This document shows positions 21,653 to 33,853 of a stretch of DNA of 64,000 bases, one piece after another (the stretch's first letter is position 1; each line of letters opens with the position of its first letter). The translations under genes and the position numbers were made by a program. Below the pieces are notes generated by a model that made no database searches, was not told where the DNA came from, and was given only the letters and a program-made list of their open reading frames with translations. Source of the DNA: Locusta migratoria. Lineage: Eukaryota > Arthropoda > Insecta > Orthoptera > Acrididae. The DNA is taken from NCBI GenBank assembly GCA_026315105.1, contig CM048744.1, positions 313,355,270 through 313,419,269 on the forward strand. Direction: 5' to 3'.

Positions 21653-22199
21653 CCATCACCCCCGCCGCCGCCCCCACCGACAGTCCTATAGATTTTCGCC
21701 CCCACACCCCATTATACAACGGTTTTTCTGTGAAGAGTCACAATAAAAAAATCGCACTGACGTCTTTTACGGCGCACTTTAGGTTTGTAATTTTATAAGT
21801 TTTCCCAAACATTTTGGACAAAAATAATAATCTAAATAATAAAAAAATCAATTAATAAGCGTGTCTGAAACCCTTTTAATTTAAAAAAAAATAGGTAGTG
21901 GCGGTTTCCGAACAACTGACCTTGCCCACTACGCTACAGCTAATACTATTGATGGCTGTTGTTAACTGATGCTAATATGGCATTTGTAGACACTAGATTA
22001 TCATTTATCGTACGAAGAACGACGTGGTTTTGTTAATTCTTCAGTGCGCCATTGCTTTGAAATTACAACGTGTAAGTTACAATAAGAAATCGTCAAATAC
22101 GCAACGCAAAAATGGCGTATGCCAGAGACAGTTCTGGGCGAGGAATGTCACGTGACATCTGCGACCGGCTGGTTTTCGTTAATTCAATGGAGGGTGTCA

Positions 22200-22870
22200 A
22201 ATCTCCGCTATTTTTGCAAATATCACTCAAACGATACCAGATATGAAAACAACATAAGGGAACAAAGTTGTAGAGAATTTTCTCCTTTACAAATTCGGTT
22301 ATTCAATTTTCGCCACAGATTAAACGGTTTATTTGCAATTAAAATTACATTACAAACGCCTGTTTTTGGTATTAACAACGTATTTCTTGTCCGAAATATT
22401 TGAAATAGCGAGGTTCTGGCCTCTGGTAGCCGACAATTATGTCTGTAAAATTTGGTGACGATCGGTTGAACGGGTCGACCTAAAAAAGTGGGAACACGTT
22501 GCAACCAGACAGACATCGTCAAATCGAAACGACTATTTTTTTGTTTGTTTTTTGTTTTTTTACTACCGTATTTTTTGTCATAAAAGTTTGAAAAAGGGAG
22601 GTCCTGGTCTCTGGCGGCCTACAATCTTGTCTGTAAAATTTGGTGCTGATCGGTTGAACGGTTCGTCTTAAAAACAGGGAACACGTTACGGACAGACAGA
22701 CAGACAGACATACATCTCAAAATCGCAATTTTTGCAAATATCTCTCAAACGATACGAGATACGAAAAAAAAAAACATAAGAGGGCAAAGTTGTAGAGAAT
22801 TTTCTCCTCTACAAATTAGGTTGTTCCATTTTCGTGTCAGATGAATGGTTAAGCCGTTATTTTCATTTAA
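22200..22870. repeat. Interleaved direct repeats of an unknown family
   Basis: TTTTTGCAAATATC followed by CTCAAACGATA and AAAGTTGTAGAGAATTTTCT occurs near 22212 and 22729. TCTGTAAAATTTGGTG followed by GATCGGTTGAACGG occurs near 22441 and 22629, then (CAGA)n. The protein frame 22119-22403 is probably incidental. Confidence 0.6.
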
Positions 22871-22899
22871 ATTTCATACTGTCAAAAGACGATCGCAAA

Positions 22900-23995
22900 G
22901 GCCCACTTTTAGTGTTACTACCGTAACTTAAAGTGGGCCAAAATGCGTGAAATAATTTAAGATTAGCTGTTTACAGATTTCCGACCGTCTACACTAAAAC
23001 TTTTTTTCTCGAAAGCATTGACCTAATAACATACCTCTTCGAAAAGACACTCGCCAATACAGCAACCACGGAACCGAGGCAGCATACATACAACAGATTT
23101 TCAGTTCTGTAGAGCATGATCGTCCCTCCATTTATCCAAAATATAGACAAAAATTCATGATCCAAGCTTCTATCCTGTGATTTCTTTTTTCAACCCACTG
23201 AACCACTCGGATTTTTTTTAAATCGATAATTACAAGCAGCTGGCTACCACAAACGAAGATGCCTAGAATGCTAACCTACACAACGCAAAACCTAATCGTT
23301 AAAAGAAAAAATTTATAGCCAACAAACATCACATTTTTCGTAGTTCTATGTCAACGTACAGGCGATGACAGAAGATCCATCCTAATAATAATACTAGACA
23401 ATACTTAAACACAACGAAATTGAGCGGGCCCTCTAGAGGTAAAAGCATTCATCAACGAGATCGTCTGAGCTATCATCCTCTCTCGGAATAGTATTACACT
23501 TAAAGATGAAAGTAGTGCGCCAGCAAGAAGAGCGTCACATAAACAGACATAGAACATGCTGTGTCTGCAGTGCAATTGCGTACGTGCAACGTAATGATTG
23601 CAAACGCAGTCATCGAATGCAGATAAACGCCACAGATATGCATACATCGATCATCATATTTCTACACATTACCATTCAGACGCAATTTATTAATCAACTA
23701 ACCCTTAAGACCGCAAATCTACTATTAGACAGAGGACTTCGCTAGATTTACGGACACTCCAGTCAATTTTCGGTGTTCTTATTAACCCAGCAAACAATTT
23801 GCAAAACACAGCACAAGAAATGGTTTCTAAGGAATTTCTTAGGCAAGATCACATGGATGGTATTGACACACGAACAGGGCTACACTTTGTAAATAATTGA
23901 CTATCCTCGTTTCCGATCTAGTCTGTAGGTGTATATTGTAGCCTCCAGTCAGGTAATGCCAAACGAAGAGATAAAAGTATCACGCAAACGCCTGT
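22900..23995. other. Unassigned intronic DNA
   Basis: A/C-rich plus strand with only short frames (23405-23745, overlapping on both strands). I recognise nothing here. Confidence 0.4.
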
Positions 23996-25675
23996 TATAA
24001 AATCGATAAGATGGCTACCGGTAATTTTATGACACCAGAACTCGTGATTTTACAAATAAATGTATTATATATTCCAGGTTCCTTATACAGCCTCCTTCCA
24101 AGCGAAAGTCATGGGTGGATACTAAGTATTTGCAGATGCCCAGTTTGTTAAAAATCCCAACGAAATCGTATGGAATGCCCAAATCCAGGGGATGAAAGTC
24201 ACATACAAGAAGTTGATGTTTGTATAGATGAGAACTCCTCCATTACAACATCTAGTTTAACATCGGCTCGTCTCACTTCATAAGGTACAACCAAATGATT
24301 TCCTAGAGATGTTTCCAGTGTCTCCTTGCCGAGTTTCTCCAGTATTCCGAGTGCTCTCAGAACGCCGCCACCAGGTAGGAGAAATGGTAACTTCGCCTTG
24401 TCTCCGTGGCTTCCAATGACGAACTTCTCGAATTTACTTCGCATGTATAAGTTAAGAGATCAGCAATAATTTCCATCACAAACATAAATGGCATCAGTCA
24501 TAAATGAAACACCACTAACACATGATCAAACAGGCAATACTTCTTTAAATGTCTATAGCAACACAACATCATCCACAACTGGAAACATATAATGAATGCC
24601 AAATTTTAGAGGAGTTCAAACACTTTTTACTTAAATTCTATCCCAACTAGCCTGCGACACTATGTAACAACAACCATCCACAACCCAACGTCCGAACTAC
24701 AACAAACGAACCTAGCCACTGATTCATGCATCTTTTTGCATTGCATACCCTACCAGACAGTATTTCTGAAACGTTTTCTATAAGGCACTAGACCGCATAC
24801 CTCGTATGTTTAACAAACACTCGAGCACAAACAGTCGTCGTATTCCCCTCTTAAAAATTAATACTCCAGATAAACAGTAGTAGCACACCCAATTAAACCG
24901 TAAAACAGACTGACACACATAGAACAGCTAACAAGGAACGATCCAGATCAATACCAAGCTCTTTTCGTATACATATCTAATCCTTAACAGCCAACAACGT
25001 AAAATAGTGTACACCATTTCTAACTAATACAACACTAAAATTTTTATCGAATGCCAAGAACAGTCCTTTAGAGACTAAACAAACCTCCCAACGGAGGTAA
25101 CTACCCAGCTTTTAAATCGCCTAACCACAGGGTTTATTGAAATCGATGCTTCTCGTCCGAAGAACAATGTTTTACCATCGCAAGCATTTCCGCTATACTA
25201 CTGAGAGACGTCCAGTCGTAAAGTAAACATCACTAAAAGACGAGATAAATACACCACAGCCCAAATACATAACCACACTACTATCAATATGCAGCTCACA
25301 AATGTAGAACGTCTATATGTTGCGACGAATCGTACGACTAAACAGATCGAAATCGGTATTTCGCACAAGCCAGGATACATCGTACATGACTCCTAATTTT
25401 ATGAAGCTGGAATATTACATTACTGCTATCAACAGCCATAAAAATAAAAAATAAAAAGCACGAACGATTTGTCACAGCTATACCATCGCTCTTAATGCAA
25501 CATCGACAGAATAAAGGCTATCTCTACAGGGTATAAACAGACATCTGCGCACAATCGTATTACCGACAAATACTGCAACACTTCTATGGATCATTTCCTC
25601 GCAGTTGACACAAACGAGGTATTTACCGTAGGAGCTGCATGATGAAAATATAGTTAGCGATAACCTATTTTACAC

Positions 25676-25722
25676 ACAAACACACACACACACACACACA
25701 AACAAACAAACAAACAAACAAA
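25676..25722. repeat. (CA)n/(CAAA)n microsatellite
   Basis: ACACAC repeats pass directly into AAAC tetranucleotides. Confidence 0.95.
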
Positions 25723-25912
25723 AAGTTGGATGAGCGCTAAATTGCGAAGTAAAGTCAAACCCCATTCCATACACCAACACAACATCGATTTAAATTAAAG
25801 CGTAACCTGTCTTCCGGTATTTTCTCCTAGATCCATAGACCTGTAAAACCGAAACGTCCTACACGAAAAACTATATGTCTTAACAACAAATAGCTATTTG
25901 CAGATGCAAACT

Positions 25913-26114
25913 GCCGGCCGCGGTGGCCGAGGGGATTAAGGCGCTCCAGTCACGGTCTGCACGGCCACTACGGTCGGGGGTTCGAATCCCCCTCGGGCAT
26001 GGATATTTGTGCCGTCCTAGTTCGTAAGTAGTTCATAACTAGTTTGTAAGTTTAGGGACTGATGACCCTGTAGTTAAGTCCCATAGACTATACAAACATT
26101 TGAACATTTTTTTT
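25913..26114 (+). mobile_element. SINE-A with short T tail
   Basis: Full-length plus-strand copy ending GAACATTTTTTTT, flanked by AGATGCAAACT / AGATGCCAACT (25902-25912, 26115-26125). Confidence 0.9.
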
Positions 26115-26253
26115 AGATGCCAACTGCTACATATTTTAGGTAATCACATCGACATTGGAGTGGTCCTCAGCGCAGTTAATCCCCCTGCAGATCTTATAAT
26201 CTATAGCAAACACCTCAGAAGGTTGGTCTGTATACACTGCGGAAGAGTTAAAG

Positions 26254-27113
26254 CAGAGGTGGGCACAAATCGGCTCAATGAGCAGCGCTCCGGCTCAGGC
26301 CGGAAAAAGAGCAGCGTTCGCGCTCGCCCGGTAGTTATCCTAATTGCCGCTAGAGGTCTGCATGCTTGCTGGCGCACCTGACAAACGTTCGATACGTCGA
26401 GTTATAGTACGCCGCGACAGACTCAAACTTGCGAAAGAACGTGATAACTGTGGACATAGTTCGTCTGCTAAGACTTCCAAACTCTGCTTCACAAATTCAC
26501 CGTCTCAAAATGGTCGGGAAGTACGGGCTATCAGCAAAGCTATTTTGTAACTAGCACGAACAGCTGCATCGGAGGATGAGGCATCACATTTCTGTTTAAG
26601 AAATTAACGGAGTTGTGATTTCAGAGAAAAATTGGTTTTATTAAACAAAACACTGCGATTGAGTTATCTCGTAAGCATTATAATACATACCTCTACTTTA
26701 CTTCCTTTCACACGTAGGTTATTAAGAAGATTAAGTCGCATTTCACCTTCTACACTTCCATACTGGTTGAAGTGATGTGTTCTATAGTGGCGCTCTAAAT
26801 TGTACTAGAGTTTCTAGTATTATGTTTATAAGTTACTTACTTATAAACATAATAGCATTTTTCAGGAGATACCCCTAGCAGTCGAATCTGTTCATTCGAG
26901 TTGGATACTAAAGAGTTTGCACTATTTATAAGTTATTTTATAACGCACTCAGTCAGGTGCATTTCTGCGGCTACGTTAGCGCATTGGCTGCGCGTAACGC
27001 CATCTAGTCTTTTCAGCAGAAACTATATACGTGATGGACGCCAGCTGCTCGCGGCTCTGCTCCTGCTCAGGCAGGCGGCTCCGAGAGCGCGGCTCGCTCA
27101 TTGCCCACCTCTG
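26254..27113. mobile_element. hAT-type non-autonomous element
   Basis: 12-bp perfect terminal inverted repeats CAGAGGTGGGCA / TGCCCACCTCTG, flanked by a perfect 8-bp duplication AGTTAAAG (26246-26253, 27114-27121). Total 860 bp. Subterminal GC-rich stretches are partly mirrored. An internal palindrome lies at 26816-26850. No transposase is visible. Confidence 0.88.
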
Positions 27114-27249
27114 AGTTAAAGGCTCCTTCCACAGAGGGAAGAAACTAGAATGCATCTAACTCGATTCGCACATCACGAAAAAAATACTGTGCTACAACAG
27201 CTTACAACACATTAGATCCAACTCTGGCCCTTCTTAGGGCAAAGCGACC

Positions 27250-27500
27250 CACAGATCTATGATTTTCACATCAAACCCATATGTGGGCTATTTGAACCTC
27301 CAATTCGAAATACCTCTCCAAAGTATCATTTGGGGATAATCCTGGAGTCATCTCTATACCATATGTCTCGAAGAATACATCTAGAATCCAAGGATGCGTT
27401 GTACCTCTCACCCATATGTGAGTTATTTGGTCTTTAGTCTAGAAATAACTCTCAAAAGCATAATTTGAAGAACAACTCGGAGTCATACTAGGATATGATC
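27250..27500. repeat. Tandem duplication of about 135 bp near the palindrome centre
   Basis: Two units share ACCCATATGTG followed by TATTTGG, AAATAACTCTC-like and GGAGTCAT blocks (near 27275 and 27409). Confidence 0.6.
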
Positions 27501-28944
27501 CGTTGTTTGTGATGTGAATTTTTGTGCTCAGTAGCTTGAGTTACCCTAAAGCCGATACAGTGGTCAGTGGTCGATCTGTTGCATTTCAAGTATTTCGTGA
27601 CTGCAAAATTTTTCGTGTTTTTGGTTGCGAGTATAAGCAATCTAGAAATATTCTTCTGTTGACAGACCCTTTACCCTTTAGTGAAGTGTGTAGTTGACCC
27701 TTGCGAGTTGTCTGTTGGTGTCATAAGATACCTTATAATGCTTCTGCGGTGTTATCGATGCGTGGTGATGCTTCTATAGTCGAAGATATGATTACCTAAA
27801 CTACGATGTTGTATGTATTCTGCAAGGTTAAACTAAATTTGTCTGGATGGTTAATAATACTGTAGACTGTTGTTACTATGGATATATTCTGTAAGGTGGG
27901 TTGGTGTATACGATATATGTATAAGAGTTGAGTAACTAAGCGAGTGTTCTGTCTCTCCATTGTGTTTTTTTCTCGGGTTCTCAGAAGTACGCTGTCTGAT
28001 TGTTAAAGTCTGCATCACCTTCTATCTGGAAAACACAGTCGATGATTGTTCGATTCTGCGGTTAGTATAGTTTATATTCTATTTTATCAGCTCTGTTTCA
28101 TCATAATATCCTGACCTAACATTCAAAGAATCGAAAGGTAAGATATATTAAAGCTCTTGCACGTTGTACTTATCTGCATGGTGTCTAAATGTCTGATCTA
28201 TCGATGCGATATCCGCTTAAACATAAAGACGTGGTTAGTTGTAGGAGTCGTACAACCTCGTGATGTATTTAGATTTAAATAGTTCTCCAACTACAACATA
28301 ACACTACAGCATAATTCCTCTGTCTCAATAGAAGAGTAATCGAAGGTTGTGATTTTTTGTGGGTCTATTTACCTTAAAAAGGTATAGAAGCGGGTCTGTT
28401 GTGGTTTATTTGGAGTTCTCTGCAATTTTCGCGATGCAGGCTGTGACAAATAACCAGCCTAGATGAAGCGCTGATCAAAACTTTGCCTTTTGAGCGTGTA
28501 ATTATACATACAAACCTTACTTGTTGTTTGGAAGAGGATATGAGGCGAATGGCACTGGTTCTGTTGTGTAAGAAGATCGGTGTAACATGTACGCATATGG
28601 CCGTATTTTATTAGTATTGAGCTATATTTTAGCATCTGCCTGTAAATGGCTAAGCATTTAGTGTGTGCTGGTTACTTGAACCATAAGGGATTAGCATGTG
28701 GTTGGGAGTTCGAGCTTGTCGTTTAATTGGTGTCAAGATTTGGAACTTGTTGTGTTGCATGTATCGGGATTTTCAGGGCTGTAAGGTTGTCACGGTATAC
28801 AAAAGGACGTGGTTAGGGTCAGAAAAGTCGAATAATAACGTTCTGGTTTTGATATTAAATGGTTTTTCGTATAGAATGATCATGCAATAAGCATATTTCG
28901 AGTATTATTTGTGTATCTTACTAGGTGTGGTTCGTTTTGTCTAG

Positions 28945-29107
28945 CTGCACTGCGCGGTAGCCGTCCGCCATTGATGGTTCAAGTTCTCCCTCGGGCATGG
29001 GTGTTTGTGTGTTGTACTTAATGTAAGGTGGTGTAAGTAGATTGCAAGCGTAGGGAACTAATGACCGCCATAGGTGAGTCCCTTAGATTTACAAACATTT
29101 GAACATT
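28945..29107 (+). mobile_element. SINE, 5' part degraded
   Basis: ATGGTTCAAGTTCTCCCTCGGG, a GGGAACTAATGACC tail segment and TTTACAAACATTTGAACATTT. The tRNA-like head is largely lost. Confidence 0.75.
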
Positions 29108-30239
29108 TAAAAAGAGCTATGATGGCTAGGTCCGTTTGTCGTAGTTCAGTCGTTGGGTTGTGGAAGGTTGTTGTTATATAGAGTATCGCAGGCTAGTTGG
29201 AATAGAATTTAAGTAAAAAGTTTTTTAACTGCTCTAAAATATGCGATGCATTGTCTGTTTCCTGTTGTGGATGATGTAGCATTGCTATATGCATCTAAAG
29301 AAGACTATTTAGGATTATGTTCTTGTGGTTGTAAAAAAGTGTTGTGCTGTGTACGTTGCGAAGTATTCCCTGTTTGACCCCGTGTTAGTAGTGTTTAATT
29401 TAGACTGATGCCATTCATATTTATTATGGTAAATTTTTGCTGATCTTTTAACTTATACATGCATAGTAAATTCGACAAGTTAGTCATTGTAAGCCATGGA
29501 GACAAGGCGAAGTTACCATTTCTCCTACCTGGCGGTGGCGTTGTGAGAGCACTCGGGATACTGGCGAAACTCGGCAAGGAGACACTTGAGAACATCTCTA
29601 GGAAATCATTAGGCTGTACCTTTTCAAGTGGGACGAGCCGACGTTAAACTAGATGTTCTAATGGAGGATCTCTCATCTATACTACATCAGCTTCGTGTAT
29701 GTGACTTTCATCTCCTGTATTTGGGCATCCCACACTATTTGCTGTGATTTTTAACAAACTGGGCATCTGCAAGTACTTAGTATCCACCCATGACTTTCGC
29801 TTGGAAGGAGGCTGTATAAGGAACAAAAACGTGATGGGGCACCTGGAATATATAATACATTTATTTGTAGAATCACGAGTTCTGATGCCATAAAATTACC
29901 GGTAGTCACCGGGCAGTGGCAGCTTGCAGTTAAGTTGCTCAAAATTAATTGGATGTGCAAATTTAATAAAATTAATCTAGGGTGGTGGGTGTGAGGCGGA
30001 CGGCTGGTGGAGGTTATCGGAGGTGGTACCAGTCTGGCTGGGGTGGACAGGTCCGAACATGTTGGAGGTGGCGCCAGTTTTGCGGGACTGGAGGCGGGTG
30101 GGTTTTCCCCGGAGGCGGCGGAGACGGCAGGGGCGGATTTTATCGGCAGCCATCTTGAATTTTGCTGTAGAACCAACCAAACATTACTATCCACCTATTA
30201 TCAGCCCTATTAGTCAGGCAAGCCGTGTGTTTGAAACAT

Positions 30240-31320
30240 CCCGTCTCCAATTGTGACCCGTTATGCCGCTTGTAGTGTTTGTAGACTGCCCGGTGGACTC
30301 CACGTATCGTAGGCCCAGCAAACAAGACAGAATTGGACACTGCACTCAGAAGAGTGTTTACTGGCCGATAGAGGTATGTGTAAGCAAGGAGTAGCTTGCC
30401 AGTGCAAGTGATGCACCTGCAACACGGTCTCGCCCACAACCACATGCAATCGTAAGCCCCCCCCCCCCCCATGCACCAGCCGACCAGTCCCCAGAAGTTG
30501 CTCGGCGAGTGCTTCAGCCCAACACCGTTCAGAAACAAGGCCTGAGTGCAGTCGTGTCACATCTCATAGCGTAGACTTCAATCGCTTTGCTTAATGGCTG
30601 GTCACTGTGGCACAGCCCACTTTCTCATAATGGCCAGCCAACCAGGTACGTGATTGTGGTATACTATGTGTGACGGGACACGACTGTGCTCAGGTCATGT
30701 CTCTAGAGTGTCGGTCAGCCTCAACCTCCTCAAATGTGTCACTGATAGGCTCATGGTCTGGTCCGTGGTTCAGGTACATTGATTCCACCAGAGTATCACT
30801 ACTTGCTTACACAGACACCTACCTACCAGTCTACAATCTCGTCAGTAGAGTGTAGAATTCTGTATTGTCTCCTCAGCCCAGTATCCAATCACTACACACA
30901 GTCCAACATGTCGCAGTTATGGACAGGGTGGGTCATGCATACTGTGAACTAGAACATATGTCCCCAGTGTAGATGTGCCACAGCTCTTCATAAGTTGAAG
31001 AACCTGTCTTCCGGTATTTTCTCCTAGATCCATAGACCTGTAAAACCGAAACGTTCTACACGAAAAACTATGAGTCTAGACGTGTCGGTCAGCCCCAACC
31101 TCCTCAAATTTGTCAGTGGTGGGCTCGACGTCTGGTCTACGGTTCAGATACATTGGTTCCCGAAGAGTATCACTACTTGCTTACACAGATCTCTACCTAC
31201 CAGTGTACACTCTCGTCTATAGAGTATACAATTCTGTATTGTTTCCTGGGCCCAGTTTTTAATCACTACCCACAGGTCGCAGTTACGGACAGGGTGGGTC
31301 ATGCATACTGTGAACTAGAA
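30240..31320. repeat. Duplicated repeat: one inverted and two direct units
   Basis: Direct units at about 30704-30960 and 31084-31320 share CACTACTTGCTTACACAGA, GACAGGGTGGGTCATGCATA and CTGTGAACTAGAACATA. 30250-30560 carries the same text inverted (GTGTAAGCAAGGAGTAG, GGGCCTACGATACG region). Unit 2 continues past the hairpin element at 32015-32060. A 70-bp stretch at 31003-31075 is nearly identical to 25806-25880. Poly(C) at about 30457-30471. Confidence 0.65.
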
Positions 31321-31324
31321 CATA

Positions 31325-32012
31325 CAGGGTGTTTCACTAAGTGTGTTTGCCTCTGTAACTTATAAAATAATAGGTGACGGGAAATTTTATCGCGGTAGGT
31401 CATCACAAGAAATGTTACACTTTCTGCGGAGCTATGAACATAGTTTATTGTATCATTTTCCAAAGAGTTACAGCACAAAGATATAATTTTTTAAATGGAA
31501 CAATACTTTTTTATATCGTGTATTGGATTCGTTTAAACCAGCTGCGTCCAAATCAATTTAAACTACATTCCTATCACTGCTAGTTTGGGAGCTAGAACCC
31601 TTCAAAGTTCCGGGGGCGGAGGCTGCGATAGCGTAGCTCACTGGCCGAGTGGATATCCCCTGGAGCACGGCCCACTGTCTCGTGACCACTAGCCAGTCAG
31701 CTACGCTGTCGTAGCCTCCGCCCCCTAAACTTTGAAGGGTTGTAGCTCCCAAACTAACAGTGATAGGAATGTAGTTTAAATTGATTTGGACGCAGCTGGG
31801 GTCAACGAATCCAATGCGCGATAGAAAAAACTATTGTTCTAATTAAAAAATGATATCTTTGTGCTGTAACTCTTTGGAAAATGATACAATAAACTATGTT
31901 CATAGCTCCGCGGAAAGTGAAACGTTTCTTGTGTTGACCTACCGCATTAAAATTTCCCGTCACCTATTATTTTATAAGTTACAGAGGCAAACACACTTAG
32001 TGAAACACCCTG
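31325..32012. mobile_element. 688-bp near-perfect hairpin element (MITE, TA target)
   Basis: Arms 31325-31638 and 31699-32012 are each 314 nt and differ at about 22 positions by eye. The loop is 60 nt. Ends are CAGGGTGTTTCACTAAG and its complement, flanked by TA (31323-31324, 32013-32014). Comparison with the sister repeat unit shows the empty site has a single TA, which supports mariner-type transposition. There is no ORF. It lies in the intron, 115 bp downstream of the exon B donor. Confidence 0.92.
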
Positions 32013-32126
32013 TATATCCGCAGTGTAGATGTGCCACAGCTCTTCATAAGTTGAAGAACTTCTCGCGGTGACAATGCTGTTAGTCGAGTGGGAAATAATC
32101 CGAAATGAGGAAGTAGAATTACGGAC

Positions 32127-32428
32127 CTTGGGCGAGGGGAAGACGCCGAACTCGAGCTTGGGCAGGCGGCCGTAGTCGCGGCTGAGGTGCTCGAGCAGGA
32201 GGTTGGCGAAGCCGGAGCCGGTGCCGCCGCCGAAGCTGCGGAAGAGCAGGAAGCCGGCGAGCGAGGGGCACGCCTCGGCGGCGCGGCGCACGCGGTCCAT
32301 GGCCAGGCCCTCCATCTCGCGGCCCACGGTGTAGTGGCCGCGCGCGTAGCAGTTGGCCGCGTCCTCCTTGCCCGTCACCAGCTGCTCCGGGTGGAACAGC
32401 CCGCGGTAGTGGCCCCTCCGCACCTCGT
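32127..32428 (-). CDS. Alpha-tubulin exon 3 (GGGTGSG tubulin signature)
   Basis: Model residues 73 (last two bases) to 173. The acceptor gcggctgtgcag|AC completes GAC (Asp) with the G from the previous exon, restoring VIDEVR. Conserved blocks are LFHPEQLVTGKEDAAN, YARGHYTVG, SFGGGTGSGF (the tubulin/FtsZ phosphate-binding signature) and KLEFGVFPSP. The donor is AAG|gtccgt, a slightly non-consensus GT site. GC at third positions is extreme. The reading frame stays open past the donor but loses tubulin similarity at once, which fixes the border. A Tc1-like element begins about 75 bp upstream of the acceptor, and a 688-bp hairpin element lies 115 bp downstream of the donor. The large plus-strand frame over the same bases is a GC-rich shadow. 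Confidence 0.92.
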
Positions 32429-32687
32429 CTGCACAGCCGCGCGCCCTCAGCTGCTGCTGACTCCACGTCCTGGCTCTCCACTTACAGTTTGAAATTGTAC
32501 ACTGGTCAATATAATGAGGAGATCAGTTGAGATACATAAATTCTGAAGAATTGTCATAGACAGAATGGACGAAAATTGTTCGACATCTTTGTGTCGTTAC
32601 TACGGAGTGGAGACAATAACATTACGGAAACCGAGATGGTGGTAATAACAGAGAGTTGCTGCAAACGGGTTTGGTGTGGACTTCTGT

Positions 32688-32887
32688 GCCGGCCGAGGTG
32701 GCCGAGGGGACTGAGGCGCTCCAGTCACGGTCTGCACGGCCACTACGGTCGGGGGTTCGAATCCCCCTCGGGCATGGATATTTGTGCCGTCCTTAGTATT
32801 AGCTAGTTCGTAAGTAGTTGGTAAGTTTAGGGACTGATGACCCCCTAGTTAAGTCCCATAAGCTATACAAACATTTGAACATTATTT
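32688..32887 (+). mobile_element. SINE-A
   Basis: Plus-strand copy in the Tc1 5' region, flanked by TGGACTTCTGT (32677-32687, 32888-32898). Confidence 0.92.
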
Positions 32888-32923
32888 TGGACTTCTGTTT
32901 ACCAAACGAATTACATAATTAGT

Positions 32924-33853
32924 TGGTATTCACAGAATATATGACATCAACTGCGATTGGGCAAAGCTGAAAATGTGTACCCATCCGGGATTCGAACCCG
33001 GGTCTCCTGCTTTCTAGGCAGTTGCGCTGACCCCTACACCACTGGGGACACAGTGATCACCGCACCTGCAAGGACTACCTAAGCACGCCTCCCGTCAGAT
33101 ACAGATTCCCAGCTTCGCCCTGCCCACAGTACTCAAACTCGTAGTTATGAAACTAATTCCCGTAAGAGTAAGGGGTTCAAACTTGCTCACCCCCTCCCCA
33201 CTAACGATACGATCATTGCCCGTCACCGGCAATGAGGGGAGGCGTGCTTAGGTAGTCCTTGCAGGTGCGGTGATCACTGTGTCCCCAGTGGTGCAGGGGT
33301 TAGCGCAACTACCAAGAAAGCAGGAGACCCGGGTTCGAATCCCGGCTGGGTACACATTTTCAGCTTTGCCCAATCGCAGTCGATGTCTTATATTCTGTGA
33401 ATATTAAATAATAACAACTGCAGGATCGGAAGTGACGTCTGTTCTTTCGGAACAGACGCCACATGTAAATATGTATAATATGTTGGTGACGGGCAATGAT
33501 CCTATCGTTAGTGGGGAGGGGTGGGCAAGTTTGAAGCCCTTACTCTTACGGGAATTAGTTTCATAACTACGAGTTTGACTACTGTGGGCAGGGCGAAGCT
33601 GGGAATTTGTATCTGACGGGAGGCGTGCTTAGGTAGTCCTTGCAGGTGCGGTGATCACTGTCTCCCTAGTGGTGCAGGGGTTAGCGCAACTACCTAGAAA
33701 TCAGTACACCCCGGTTCGAATCCCAGCTGGGTACACATTTTCAGCTTTGCCCAATCGCAGTTGATGTCATATATTCTGTGAATATTAAATAATAACAACT
33801 GCAGGATCGGAAGTGACGTCTGTTCTTTCGGAACAGACGCCACATGTATATAC
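32924..33853. mobile_element. Compound T2 element: inverted + direct + direct
   Basis: Inverted copy 32924-33233, partial direct copy about 33234-33476 and complete direct copy about 33477-33853, each with the tRNA-like core GGGTTCGAATCCCGGCTGGG or close variants. It is flanked by AATTAGT (32917-32923, 33854-33860) inside the Tc1 element. Layout matches 5733-6458, but the inverted arm is longer here. Confidence 0.8.

Larger units (their letters stand above)
20030..21700 (+). repeat. GC-rich dispersed repeat hosting two foldback elements
   Basis: 20040-20210 and 20716-20800 together match, in reverse, 29930-30180. The match includes CTGGCGCCACCTCC, CACCACCCTAGATTA and ATTTTGAGCAACTTAACTGC. 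The plus strand is C-rich (GCCCCCGCCGCCTCC). Two elements, 20211-20715 and 21030-21652, interrupt it with 8-bp duplications. No coding function is apparent. Confidence 0.6.
24000..29930. repeat. Diverged large inverted repeat (arms about 2.3 kb once insertions are removed)
   Basis: 24000-24720 and 29930-29130 align in opposite orientation over long stretches. Examples are CTACCGGTAATTTTATG near both ends, GGAGACAAGGCGAAGTTACC and its complement, and the AACCCAACG and AGTTCGGACGTT region. Near the centre, TTAGGTAATCACATC (26138) mirrors GATATGATTACCTAAA (27786). The left arm is A/C-rich and the right T/G-rich on the plus strand. Insertions are a SINE in each arm and a hAT-like element. Middle parts are too diverged to align by eye. 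Confidence 0.6.

Noticed and set aside
29977..30560. Overlapping ORFs at 29.97-30.56 kb as a gene
   Set aside because: They lie in GC-rich repeat sequence shared with 20.0-20.8 kb and in the duplicated unit. They are open on both strands only because of composition.
32119..32492. Long overlapping frames on both strands over exon B (and similarly 5220-5777 and 48848-49293)
   Set aside because: GC-rich shadows of alpha-tubulin exons. Only the frame with tubulin similarity and splice borders is real.
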